From positions 5,332,001-5,396,000 of the forward strand of contig JAGYVD010000003.1 of the NCBI GenBank assembly GCA_021209875.1: DNA of 64,000 bases, written 5' to 3'. The notes under the pieces are model-generated. The model did no database searches. It was not told the origin of the DNA and worked only from the letters and a program-made list of their open reading frames with translations. This document shows, one piece after another, positions 33,644 to 46,493 of the stretch (positions within the stretch are counted from its first letter, which is position 1; the number at the start of each line of letters is the position of its first letter). Source of the DNA: Rosellinia necatrix (taxonomy: Eukaryota > Ascomycota > Sordariomycetes > Xylariales > Xylariaceae). The position numbers were made by a program, and so were the translations under genes.

Positions 33644-36600
33644 TGGAGTGGGCCAATCTTCGCCGCGGGGGGCCCCCTTCCTCGTGACAGGCATTGTAAA
33701 AGTAATTTAAGAGTAATGCGATTTGTTTTTACGTACAGCAAGCAAGCAAACAAGTAGGCAAGCAAGCAACCAACCAACCAACCAACCAACCAAAGCGTTG
33801 GTTTTCCTCGATGATCTCTCCCGTCCCGGGGTTTGCTGATTTGCTGCCGCTAGACCGAGGAAATGACTGGACCGGGTGTGAGGGGGCTAAAACACACACC
33901 CTCTCCTCCTTTGCTTCCTCTACGGCACATGAAAACTTGTGCCGTGTTGTTTCGATACTTTTGGGTGTGTGTGTGTGTGTGTAACTCCCGTGAGACTTGG
34001 GGGCTCAAACGCCAAGACCCTGACTTCCGCGATCATTAATAGGGGCTGACTTATAAACTAACCCACCCGGTACGGTCCAGATATCCTGGACAAGCCATGG
34101 AGATGGACTCCCGAACCTGTTCCCATCATGATGCCCATCTATTTAGGTCTCTTGAACCCTGTATCATATCAACGCCGAACTAATCGCCTCTGCCCCGCGT
34201 TTTAATCTGCAACGAGAGGCATGATTGGAGGGAAAAAAAAAAAAAAAGGCGCGTGTGGTGTATGCTGACACTGCCGACTGGGCGGTACCACGCTGCATCA
34301 CGTGGAGGCTAGCATTGCACACTGGGGGCTAAGATGGTGTAGCCCACCCATTCCAATGGATGGAGGGATGGATGGATGGATGATTCCGGATCGCTTACCG
34401 GGCTGCCATGGTGGGGATGATTTACAGCCTTATATCCTACTGATTTAGTTTCCAATCTAGACTAACACTTCCTATCTGGGTGGGTAAGGGGTCAAAAAAA
34501 CGGGTTGAATTTGCCTATTGAAAAGTGTTTATTGTTACATGCGCGGGCGTGAAGGCATTGGCTGTGCGTGCAGCCTCGTTGTGTGACGCGTGGTCCTTCT
34601 CCCCTTCTCTTTCTCTCCCCTCCCCTCCCCTTCCCCCCGGATATGTCGGGGGCGGTGTAGCATCGTTATATATGTAGGTCATTCGCAGAATACGACGTCT
34701 TTCGGTCTGGGCCAGAAAAACTATCTGGTAGAGCGATGTAGGCTCTCGGCCGAAGCTAGGCTCTGCTCTATCGTCTCTGTGCCTGTGAGTGGTGGTGGCT
34801 TTCAACTTATACAGCCAAGCCACTGCTGCACAGCTATTCATGCCATTGCTACCCTGTGCTAATAATACACGTGGCGTAGCACAATTTAGTAGTTATGGGT
34901 TCCCTGTATTCTATGTGAGAGTTCCTTATGGGAGTTCCTGAGGAATGCCATCAGAAGACTGTGCTTGATGTTGAAAAGGGGCACAAATTGGAGGTTGAAG
35001 AAAGGAGTTGCACGTGTCGCTCGTTCTAGATTGATAACCAGATCAAGGCCCAGCTCAGCTCTCAGGCCTCCAACCGCTATCTGGTGTAGTGGTAGGTAGT
35101 GCTCAGGTAAGTCGTTGGTAGTACTTGAATACAAGTACCTACTTATGTACCCTAGTGGGGGGTTGTTTTGCTTGATATGGTCTAGGCTGTATCGAATGGT
35201 GATTGCCCCACGTTTTCCCTTTCAGGTGATGAAATTCGAAAAAACGGGCAGGGCCCCACCATCCCTGAGATAAACGTGGAGCTGTCCAGGTAAACTGCAG
35301 GGGAGGAGCAGGGGGGCTAGGCGCCTCTAGCGTGCAAGGCATAGCTGAACCCCTGAGAGACGGGCAGAGACGGGCCTCAACCAACGACCGCATTGAAGAT
35401 CAGGCGACTCTGAGACTTCGCCTGTCCCGTTAGCCCGTTCAGTTACCGGTGATGGATGGTGAATCAAGCTTTTTGTTCTTGTCGAGAACTGACCGAGAAG
35501 AATGCATATTCTATATACCTAGGCACACTATGTGCCCAAGTAATTAATTAGTCTCTACAACTAGCACCATGCTCGCTATATGGGTACATAAGTAGTTAGT
35601 TGCCCATCTCAGCCCGCCTGATGGTGTATGATGTCAGAACAGCTGGACCGCCGTCATGTTCAGATGCTCACAGATGCTAACGAATTACGAATTTTCGGGG
35701 GACGGAGCACATTATAGGCACGCGACTAGTCACTTCAGGTTAGATAAACTCTGCTGTAACAAATAAAGATGAAACCAGTTTCGCTTAAGCCCCAGGTGTT
35801 TCCAGGTACCCTGTTCAATGCCACTCCTTCGAACTTCGCTCAGTGACCGATTGACACATGGCCCCATCGGCTCCCCCCAACGTTGAAAGGCTTGTCGAGG
35901 TACACTACACTACAAGTAGTACAACCTGAGTTTTCGTCTGATCCATAGCCCGGGATGGATGTGACCTTATAATTATCGGCATATGCAGCATTGTATAAAT
36001 ATCGTCTAAGCCGGATTCTACGTTGATCCCACTAGCCAGGTCCTTATTAACTAACACCAGGCAGATGCTACGCCCTTTCGTGCGTGCACGCGACACCCTG
36101 CCTGCTATGTAAATCCAGAGTTCGTTGGCATGTATGTGTCTATGTCAGTCAGTTAGCTCCCTTCCGTTCCTCGACAAGGGAGCCCGGAGCCTCAGTCGTT
36201 CTCCCGCGTTCCACAGCCACCGTAGTTAAGGGTCATTGGACCTAATTCAAGCCACTAACTAATACATGGAAGGCTTGCAGACAGCACCATGGGTACGGTG
36301 TAGAATTGGTTACCTATAGTTATCCCATGACTACCTACCTACCTAACTACACTAGGCACTTCTGGGTGTGCAAACTTAGTATCGTACGCTTTCGCTGCCC
36401 AGGTGCTTAGCAGGTACCTACAGATTAAATCAATGCATGCACATAGACCCCAGGCCATTTGTGCTGATAATGACGGGCAACTGAGCCAGCCTACACACCT
36501 CCCTCCCCAGGTCAGGTAGCACAGGCCAATCTTGTGAGTTTGTGCCGTTTATTACCTTAACTTTAAATGGGGTGCTTTACAGTTGGTAGTCACATACATG

Positions 36601-37273
36601 GCAGATCTAGTATAGTGCAGGTACCTCGCCCGATAAGTTACTCACTTGAGAGATAGACTGGCCATCCCTACCAGCATACTACCCAATCTGGCTTGGAAGG
36701 TCGCTATCTTTCGAGACAGAAACACCGGCGCACGTCCCGCATCCACTTCAAGTCCACAGTTCGCTTTCACTAACTTCCTGACCTTCCCGTCCAAGCCCAC
36801 AACGGTGTCTGCATACCATACCTCGACTGCCTCCTAAACCACAGCAACACCCGAAAATAACCCAAATCTGTGGAACTCAGCCTTGCAAAATAAACAACCT
36901 CTGCTCAATTGCACAGTCAGTACAAACCCACCGCTCAACCGCCTCAAGTATCCTCAGCACCCCCTCCCTTTCTGTCACCACCTCCACCAACACCTCCACC
37001 AACACCACCAGCATTACCACCAGCATTACCACCAGCATTACCACCAGCATTACCATCGGCACTACCACCGCTCTCAGCTGCTTGGCGGGCTTTGATTGCT
37101 GGCGGGGAGGGCACTCACTCACGAGGACCGACAAACAGCAACTGAATCGTCGGCTCTGTCACCTCCTTACGCACGAGAGGTCCCGGCAATAACCACGGAC
37201 GCGCCGAGACCCCCTCGCATGCATTCCCATTTTCGCTAGCTGTCGTGTGCGCTCCTCCCGTCTCCGACCAGAC
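33644..37273. other. 3.6-kb intergenic region
   Basis: No supportable gene. Repeats include (AAGC/AACC)n at 33736-33793, (GT)n near 33965-33982, (GGAT)n at 34356-34382 and a 12-bp minisatellite at 37005-37064. GGTAGGT/CTACCTACC runs appear near 36332. Longer open frames (34515-34841, 35139-35393) read as low-complexity or basic shadow frames. Confidence 0.5.
37005..37064. repeat. 12-bp minisatellite (CCACCAGCATTA)5
   Basis: Four perfect dodecamers CCACCAGCATTA and a fifth diverged unit end about 210 bases before the start codon at 37274, probably within the leader or promoter of that gene. Less regular CACCTCCACCAA units precede it. Confidence 0.88.
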
Positions 37274-40200
37274 ATGGAGCATGATCTCTCGCCCGAGGGC
37301 GGCCGCTCCTCGCGACGAGACCGCATCATGGGCAAGCTGTTCAAGCCCAAGGACAGAAAGATGACTAGCCAAGAAAGCGCAAACGAGATATCCGACTTCC
37401 TAGGTCATTCGGACAGGCTACAGGTCACCCATCCTACTCCAAGACCGCCCCCGTTCCAGAATACCGGACCCCCGTCCCTCGCCATCGACACCTCCAAGGC
37501 AAGCCGCTTCACCAAAGCCGCCAACTACGAGAGCACCTCGCAGCAGAACCTGCCTTTCCGCACGCAGTCACACAGCCCGCCCCGACTACGGAAAAAGAAG
37601 GGATTGAACGTGCGCTTTGCCGATACTTATCCTGATGTCATGGGCGAGGGTGGTGATGAATGCGAGGCACCTGTTGCCGAGATTGGCAAAAGAAAACGAG
37701 CCAGGCCGCCTCCTCCAGCAAATCCCGGCCCACCTACACACCAGGGAAGTCAGTATAGGAGGCAGGGGTCCACTGCGAAAGAGAACGCGAAGGGGAATGA
37801 TGACTTCGTACCTGCTCCTATACGGCGAACACAGACCGGATTCTCTAGCATCGAGCGGAGTAGCTCCAGGGCATCCCCATCGCACCAGACGTCTGAGCAG
37901 CCGAGAGCGATTCCCGCTGGCGAATCTGCCCCCTCCCGGTTTCTCGATACTGACCATCGCGGGGCTGAGGACCGTCGTTCGTATATCGAGACGCACCAAC
38001 AGGAGCAGAGAAGAGCCGAGGGTATGGCGTTGGCTGAGGCGATGCGCTCGGCGAATAATAGCGCCCATCCCGATTGGGACGACCATGTCTCTTCCCCTGA
38101 ATCTAACTATGGATCGCCGCCTCAGCGCCGGCAGGAGAATTCGGCCGGCCCGTCACCTCCGCACAAGGAGCCACCGTCACCCGTCCCAAGTGATAAACCC
38201 TCGCGGTCTCCTATACCTCCATCGTTGGCTGAATCCGTCTCCTCTATGTTACGCACACAGTCTACGAGATCTCCCCTGACCCCGCCAGAGAGAAACCCGG
38301 CTAGAAAGTCACCTCGTCCTCCCCAGGACTCTTCGCAGCCGGGTTCTGCGAAATCGCCCTTGCCGCCTATCCGTACCGAGCCGCTTCCCGACTTTTCCAG
38401 CAAACCATCCGAATCGCAAAGGAGGTCTCCTGATGAATTAAGGATCAACACCGAGTATTCTAACGAAAGCCCGCCCTCGGCGTATCTGAATTCCACGCAC
38501 TCGACTTCTGACCTATCTTTCAAGGCGACGCCCATCACTCAGAATCCCGCATCACGTGCTTTCGCCTCATCTTCGATCGAAAGGACAAAATCTCTGCATG
38601 ACGTCGTGGTGGCCGCCGGAGATGATGCGTTCGAGACCTTTAGTGACCGAACAAAACACTTGTATGAATTATTTCGCTTATATGCCGAGCAACAAAAGCC
38701 GCTTGACACTGCTCGACCAGAGGATGTAAGCCGGGGGGCCGTTTGGTGGTTTTTGAAGGGTCGGACATCCCTTGAAAATGTCATTCGAAATCGTCCGAAG
38801 GATCCGGACGACACCCGGCACTTAATCGCACGCTATCAAGCATACACGGACTTGGCAAAGGGGCACTGGCTGACGGAGGTTGCGTTACCGGAAATCGCCG
38901 AGGGAAAGTACAGTCCGGTGGGCGGGGAGTTAGGCGAGGTGAGACAAGCTCTCCAGTCTAATCTCCGTAAGTTGGCTATCTCCATGAAGAGGAATGGGTT
39001 TCTACCGCCGGACGAACCTTTTCTTCCGCAGACCATGGACAAGTCCATTTGGGTAGAGTATCCGTCTCTCAGCCAAGATGTCATTGCATTGCTTAACGGG
39101 AAATGGGGATCAATGCTGACCGTGCAACAACCTACTCGTTCGATGGACTCGCTGGAGGCACTACCTATCGGCGATACAAGCAAGCACTTCATGTATACGA
39201 GAGTCGCGGTGGATGTGTACCTCATGGAACAAGGCATCGAATCTGCACAGACGTACTTACCTTGTATGCTCTCTGTGGTTCGATCACCTGAGGAACCGGG
39301 TCTCAACTTCATCGTGGCGAGCCAGAACGGAAGTGTGTTTTTACGGATCCAATCGGACAAGAAAGCCGGCCCTAGCTGGCATAGCGTGAAATGGAGACCG
39401 GAGGCTCACTCTATTGAAATCAAGTTGCCGAGGGGCTTCGTAGTCGCAGTTCAATGCACACAACAAGATTTCAAGGTTTTATGGGGCATCTTTGACTTCA
39501 GTACTAAGGTACAGGGCTATCTCTACCCGCGGCAAGATGAAGTTATAGCGTGCAGCATGACGCTCAGGGGTTTCCACTACTTTGATGCCAATCCCCAAGG
39601 CAGGGTATTTCCCAAGGAGGCAGTTGGCCAGTGTCAATTGGCGCTCTTCGAAAGGGTTCTGAAAGAAAATAGCCCGACAGGACCCCGGACATTTCATCGT
39701 GGGTTCCGACTCGCCGTGGTTACTGGGTCAAGGATCCGGACACTAAGCGGAGTCTCTCACACATTCGCGCCGCAGCTTCCCGTTCAGTTTGCTATGTTAC
39801 GTGGCGAGCAACGGGCGCCGCTGCTCCAGCTAGAATTCAACGACGGCAAAGACCGTGGCCGGATGGTTATGTCGTTTGGAGATGAACAAGAGCGCGAGAA
39901 AGTGTTGAGATTAATCAGCGGCAGTTATGTTCACCATGACGAGGAGGTCGTGGCGGAGATGCCACTGGAAGGCATGAACATATCGGAAGGACTTGCAGAC
40001 ATCAAAGGGGGGTTTGCGGCCACGCAGCGATTGCCATGGCAGCGAGCTCGGATCGTTAATGACAGATATGCTGGGGAGGAACCGCAGACAGTATTAGCGG
40101 AGAAGCTAAGGATCGAGATTGACTCGGTGGACAAGACTGGGGTTGGCATTGTCAGCACCATCACAGATCGTGTGAACGTTGCGCCTGGAGAGTTGAAGAT

Positions 40201-40915
40201 GAGACTTGGTACCAAGGATATCCTCACCCTGCAAGTGTTCCGACAGCCGCAGCTCGACATGACAGTCTCTCTTCTCGAAACTGGTGTACCGAAGGAATCT
40301 AGTCGCGAGTTTGCCCATCTCCAGAAATCCATTCAGAGCCCAACAGTACGGACGTACCGGTTCCCCAGCTTCAAAGACTTGCACGCTTTTCAGCTGGGGC
40401 TCGCCGGGTACAGTGTTCTCTTCGATGGAGTCGCCGCCAGTCTCAACATCTCGCGGAGGATGATGGTGGTTCCGATCCACAAGAAGTGGGAGGCCGGCAC
40501 TACCCGCATTCAGGTAGTGCAGCAAGACAGGACAGTTCAGCTACTCGCCTTTTTTGAAGACTGGCACCATGGCCAATGCATGGGGTTTGTTCTTAAGGGA
40601 ACCGATGTCTTCGAGTGTTTTAGTCGCAACGGAAAAGCCGGGCTGAAGCTTGCTGATGCCAAATTCCCGCTTCCGAAGGTTCCGGCCGACGGATCCTCTA
40701 AAACGGACGATATGGCCTTCCTATGCCTGGATATGCCCGACTTTGCTGGGGAGCACGATGATATAACCATCTTATTTGAGGACGGTCTCGGTAAGCCCAG
40801 TTGCGCGAAGGATCTGACATGTCCAGATAAGCTAACCAAATGAGTAGAACGGGACCGTCTCTGCACCGTGCTGCCAGCTCCCGTCAAAGGATCACGGCTC
40901 AGCAAGGTTAAATGA
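37274..40915 (+). CDS. Large conserved fungal protein of unknown function (2 exons)
   Basis: Exons 37274-40790 and 40848-40915 encode 1194 residues. The 57-nt intron (GTAAGC...TAG, with a GCTAAC branch site) replaces a short read-through end (LGKPSCAKD...) by ERDRLCTVLPAPVKG. The first 430 residues or so are disordered, rich in Pro, Ser and Arg, with a basic KLFKPKDRK motif near the start and KKKGLNVRFADTYPDVMG about residue 115. The rest is folded. One helical segment (about 455-580) contains LYELFRLYAEQQKPL and AVWWFLKGR, which I recall from uncharacterised proteins of other filamentous fungi. Later blocks look like beta-rich, perhaps PH-like, repeats (FRLAVVTGSRIRTLSG, KLRIEIDSVDKTGVG, YRFPSFKDLHAFQLGLAGY). 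No signal peptide, transmembrane helix or catalytic motif is apparent. An adaptor or scaffold role is possible but not shown. Confidence 0.85.
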
Positions 40916-42941
40916 AGTGTCGGCGCAATATACGATGATATGAGAACATGACGACTGGAAATACAAAGGACATCGGATAGCATTCCATCGGCGGCACTGG
41001 GCATTGATTCGAACAGCCTGGGGCCATGAGCGGGAGGTGTTCGTGCCAATGAAAAATCCAAGGGAAACCCGACTTTAATACTTATAAGGATGAGATAAGG
41101 CCAAGGGCGTAGATATGCGGTCGGGCGAAAGTCGCTCAGCAGGGTGCATGGTTGGCTGTGGTGGTCGAGCCGCGTATACAAGAAAGGCTTTTGACACTAA
41201 CCGGATCAGCCGTAAGATGCGGGGCGCATGTCGAAGTACGGGAGAGCATAACAGGAGGGCATGACAGGAGGGCATAACAGGAGAGAAAGACGAGGCTCGC
41301 AGAGACAAGCCGGGCTAGGAATAATGGGAGGATGCCTTCGTGTGCTGTCCTCCCCTTGTCAAATTATCTATTCGTGACGGGCAATGTAGCAAGCGATCCT
41401 GACTGTGGCATGTTAACGCCGGACACATCTCGCACATGTGGTAATTTGTTTCTCATGTATAGGCTGAGTTCGTCCGGATTCTCTTTTCGGGGAGAACGGA
41501 TTTAGAGCGGGAGGGTAGGGTTTCTTGAGGTACTACACTAGATTGTCCGGCCCACGCCCAGGTAACAAGGCTGACGAGTGCCCGGAGAAACCCGTCTTTC
41601 TGCCTGTCATATTAATGCATAGGTAAAACAATAGGTAGGACAAATGTTGCCTAGATAAGTACCCTCTACTCTACCAACTGCTGCAGGCTGTACTTGTCGA
41701 TAGTCGATTGAGCGGTCTACGTCATTGTCCGGTCTAACGGCTTTGAGTCGATGCTGGTGCCTACGACTACCTAGGTAGCAGCTAGTCTATTGGTTCCACA
41801 CTATTCCTTGCTGTAAACTAGGGATGTATAGACTGGGTAGATGCAGGTCGGGCCAGGTCAGAGCTGGGAGGGGAGTTTCCTCGGAAATCAGACCGTTTCC
41901 GCGTATCAGTGGAAATGGTTAGGTAGTTAAGTGGGTAGCTGAATGTGAAGAGCATGGTCGGTCCTGCTCGCATGGTCTTCGATAGCCCCGCTATTCAAGC
42001 TATGAAGCTGGGTACTGCACTGTACTGCAGCGCCTACATACCTACCGTACTATGTATACATACATACTCTTGTACCCCCGGTGGAAAGGAAAATGATGGA
42101 GGCAATATGCAATGCTCGCCCCCACGTCGTAGTAGTTGTCTAAAAAAAAAATTAATTTCTTACCATCTTTGCAGTATACTAGTGTATGTCTTAGTTGCTT
42201 TTTTTGTTTTTATTTTATAATGAAGTTTACCTCACCTCACGTAGGAGAAAGGATGACAACACAGACTTGGATGGTTTTAGCTGTTACCAATTCAACGGAA
42301 CTAAAAGTCATTCCCCCCCCTCCCCCCCACACCTTGGGTTAAGCGCCCTAACGATGTATAGAGAGACGCCAAGTGCCAGCTGACTGCCGTGTTAGTGAGG
42401 TCATCGGGTTCTCGCGCGCGCAATCGATAAAACACAGCCCACCTTTGGGGTAAGATAGGTAGTACCATAGAAACTGCCTACACTACCGACTTGCTGCGCC
42501 GGTTCCCTCCTAGCGGACATACATAACTAGGTAGGTATAACAATTTATTATTATTTAGCTGCCTTACTCTCTTTTGGGTATCTTTTTTTAGGTAGGTAGG
42601 TACAAAATTGCCGCCTGCAGGAGGGGTCCACGCCTTTCCCTTTTTTTTTTATAATTACTTTTATTTTTTTTTTTTTTTTTGGTATTATTGCACTTCTGCA
42701 ATTTAACTAGGGACTAGGGACTATAGGAGGAGCCTTGGCCGCCATCGTCATCCCCCAATCCTTACCCCCATCCTCGTCTGTTAGGTACCTTAAGTAGCTT
42801 TCTCCGTCCTCGGCTTTTCTTTCGTGCTCTTTCCCCTCGCCTTCGGGACCCCTAAGCTACCAGGCGTCCGTCCCCCTCTGCCTCCAGAGCATAGACAGGC
42901 TCAATCGAAGCATCCCGACACAACGACATGCAACAGCAGTC
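40916..42941. other. 2-kb intergenic region
   Basis: No gene is seen. There is a GGAGGGCAT/AACAGGAG repeat at about 41245-41285, short GGTAGGT runs (about 42531 and 42590) and T-rich runs at about 42630-42680. The last 150 bases before the ORP start are pyrimidine-rich. Confidence 0.5.
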
Positions 42942-44997
42942 ATGGGCCTAACTCGTCACCACAGGCCACACTCTACCGGTAGTGCCAGTATGCTTCCAGC
43001 CCACTAACCCGGACACCATCGTACGAGGTATGGATTGTTGACCATGTCTCCGTCTCCTAGGTAGCAGATCATCTGCGGAGGGTAGCGCTGCCGAGGCCGA
43101 GGACGATACCAGCGTCATGGAGCCCGATCAGGGAAATGGTTCGTCGTTTGTTTGCTCTTTCCGGCGCTATCTCTGGTGCCAAACTTCCCAACCCAGCCGG
43201 ATGCTGACTACGACCCAGTTCTCACACACATTATATCCCAGCTGCGGCCCGGTGCCGACCTCAGCCGCGTTGTGCTCCCCACCTTCATCCTCGAGCCGCG
43301 CAGTATGCTGGAGCGGATCACGAAGTAAGGATAACTGATAAAGAGTCGGAAAAGCGACGAGGCGGTTGTCACGCGAGGCTAACGCGGTACCTGCGCCATT
43401 CTAGTTTCATGTGTCATCCAGAGATGCTCCTGTCAATTCCCGATATCGAGGACCCGGTCGATCGCTTCGTGTCCGTCGTCAAGTTTTACCTGAGTGGCTG
43501 GCACATTCGGCCTCCGTAAGGACACCTTTCCATCCCCGATGCGTTTGCAGCTCTGTCGGAGTCGACTGACCATCTGGCGATTGATAGCGGTGTGAAGAAG
43601 CCCCTTAACCCGATTCTAGGCGAAGTCTACTCCTGCTACTGGGATCTTCCCGACCAGACACGCGCATACTACATCTCCGAACAGACCTCACACCACCCTC
43701 CCAAGTCGAGCTACTTCTATATATCCCCCGACCATCACGTTCGAATAGACGGTACTCTAAAGCCCAGGAGCAGATTTCTTGGCAACTCGGCTGCTAGTTT
43801 GATGGAAGGTGTCGCGGTTCTGAGCCTTCTAAATAGGGGAGAAGACCGACAGAGAGGAGAGAGATAGTATGGCTGAGGCGATCCGTCTATAGAGTTAGGC
43901 ACTCGGCTGACATTTTTTCTTTAGCTGGTTGACGCAACCCAATATGTACGCCCGAGGCATCCTGTTCGGAAATATGAAGTACGAGCTAGGCGACCACAGC
44001 GTCGTTCGTTGTCCCGAATTAGGGCTCACCGCCGACATCGACTTCAAGACAAAAGGGTGGGTCAGTGGTACGTATAACGCAATAGGGGGCACGATAAAAG
44101 ACGAAAAGACAAATCAAACATTATTTGAACTTTCGGGCCTTTGGAGTGAAGAAATGTTCATTAAAGACCTAAGAGTAAGCTCACTCCCACATGCACTTAT
44201 TGAAAATCACGCATCTCTCCAGCTGACCAACTAACTATGTGTCAGAATGGCAACAAGCAAATGTTCTTCGATGCCCGCAAAGCGAAGCCCTCGAGGCCGT
44301 TAGTGCGGCCTGTAGGCGAGCAAGACGAGCACGAGTCAGTAAAGCTCTGGCAAAAGACGGCACGGGCCGTCAAGGATAAGAATCACGAACTTGCCACCGA
44401 AGAGAAGACGAAAATCGAAGATAGACAGCGGGTTGAAGCCGCTAAACGGGCAGCGGCTGGCGTCGAGTGGCACCCGCGACTTTTCAGACAGGTTAAATCA
44501 GACGTTGATGGCAACGATGAGGATATGGAAAAGCTGGAATGGATTATTAATGCAACAATGTGGGTTAATGGGCTCTTCTTACTGCCATCATCTACTAACC
44601 CTACGTGAGTAGTGATGCAGATAAGCCCGCGAAACAGGCTGAACAGATCATGGCCATTTATCCTATATTACCAGGGCAGGTTCCTCACCAGCGAGAGATA
44701 CCACCTCACCATGTACCCTCAAACAATGTCGAAAACCACCATCCTGGTGGAGGGGGGGATCTTATCGACTTTGGGCAGAACGATGATCCTGCATCCGCAG
44801 CCAAAGCCAAGAAACGCGCTTCCCCCGATATTCCCAACCTGTTAAAATCAACTGGCCAAAAGGTGGAAGGTCCTCTGCTTGACTTTACAGGCGATATGAA
44901 GAAGAATCTGCCCCCAGAGAAGGCTGCATCCCCTCGGGGAATGAAACGGGCAGATACTGACGATAGTAACGACGTGTTTTTCGATACAGAGGGATAA
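42942..44997 (+). CDS. Oxysterol-binding-protein-related lipid-transfer protein, Osh6/7 type (8 exons)
   Basis: Exons 42942-42978, 43061-43138, 43219-43324, 43405-43515, 43588-43866, 43925-44174, 44246-44559 and 44613-44997 give 519 residues, with all phases consistent. The ORP core is complete: [25 protein letters not shown] (45-69), [19 protein letters not shown], the family signature EQTSHHPP (142-149), [37 protein letters not shown] and [10 protein letters not shown]. The lid and LPTFILE regions resemble yeast Osh6/Osh7, which exchange phosphatidylserine for PI4P at ER-plasma membrane contacts. No PH, ankyrin or FFAT module is present. A C-terminal tail of about 100 residues (Pro/Asp/Lys-rich, ending DVFFDTEG) is beyond the yeast core. 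The first exon (12 codons) and the GTTCGT and GTATGG donors are the weakest parts; an ATG at 43117 is an alternative start. Confidence 0.88.
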
Positions 44998-45803
44998 GAT
45001 AGATATGCGGTTCGGGGAAGAAGACAATCCTGGGTTCACCTTTCCATCGGCGTTTATAGGTAATTGACGCGGGTACGAGCGGCTTCAACCAATGCTAGGG
45101 GACGGGATCACGATAACATACAACCAAAGGAAGCCTGGTCTCGGTTTGAAAAAAAAAAACGAGGAAAAAGAAGGGAAAAAAAAAAAAAGCCTTTAAAGAT
45201 ATCCTTGATAGTCGGCCTATCACCCTGATCCCGATTATCTATGCATGCCCGGCGAGGCGTCTAGGGCAAACCACCTTGGAGGCAATTTTCAAGAATAGAC
45301 GGATGCTCGAGCGTCAATAGACCATCCCCCCCCCGTCAAGCGAAACTGGCCGGAGACGTTGTATATACCCCCATGGGCAGTTAATACCATGCCGTTCACA
45401 CTGCTTTGCATTGCCCATCCTCACGTGAGCCCGAAATGCGGACGTATATATATATATATACATAGTATAACTAACGTAGATATGTATATTGTTATACAGT
45501 AGATAAATAGAGGGCGACTGATGATGAGACGCCGAGGTTCGATATTGAAAATCGGTGTGGTGGGCCGCCCACTTGGTGCGTTAGGTAATGCTAAGGAAGT
45601 GAATATTTGTGGCAGTGAAAAAAAAAAAAAAAAAAAATTGTTATGGAAATATTGGAGTATCGAGACGGAAAAGCCTTTGATAAATGGGCCTGACGACCCC
45701 GGGTTTACTTACAAACACGAGGGATTTGATGACAATATATATAAAAAAAAAAGGTACGTTTGTTCATGTCTGCGAACCAACGGGGTATCGGATTATTTTG
45801 TTT

Positions 45804-45836
<33 letters not shown>

Positions 45837-46493
45837 TCGCTTTTCATATGTATATATATATATTACATTGTACGTCCCATCGAACATACTTGAGCTAAAA
45901 ACGTACATACAATTCGTTTTTGCTTGGGTTTTCCCTTTTTTTTTTTTTTTTTTTCCTTTTCTTTCTCCCCTTTACGTTTTCTCAACCCATCTGCCTTGAG
46001 AGCGCCAATGTTTTAGCATCCCCCCCCCCTTCCACCCACCTCCCTCGCCATCGATCCCATCTCGCTGTACAGTATTGTCATGCCTAGTCGATGAATAATA
46101 GGAGGAGCATATGGATATGGCTTTGGCCAGGGTATTTTCGTCTCTGGCGATGCATGCTTAGCCAGCTGAGATCTTTGCCTTTCCCCCCCCTTTTTCCCTT
46201 AGCGAGCGTGCGTGCCGTGCCATGCCGTGCCGTGCGTGCGTGCTGCCTGTGGCTAAGTGCACCAAAAATCCTATCTCCCATTATACTATCAGCGACCGTT
46301 GTTGCGTTGGCTCGGGGTGGACCGTTGCTCACACCATGACACGCATACGCATCACATAAAGTCGTCAACCCTGAGGGAGGGTTTCCTCCCATCGCGTCTT
46401 TTTCTCCCCCTCGAATTATCTTCCTCAGTATAATGTTTCTTTTTTTTCTTCTTGTTCTTTGGTTTTGGTTTTTTTTTTGTTTGTTTGTTTGCT
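44998..46493. other. Intergenic region between convergent genes
   Basis: Contains 3' ends of the ORP gene (plus) and the U2AF gene (minus), plus several simple repeats: (TA)n about 45446-45461, poly-A 45619-45637, (GTC/GCC)n about 45804-45840 and poly-T about 45937-45955. A CCGTG/GCGTG-rich stretch lies at about 46203-46240. No gene is seen. Confidence 0.55.
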
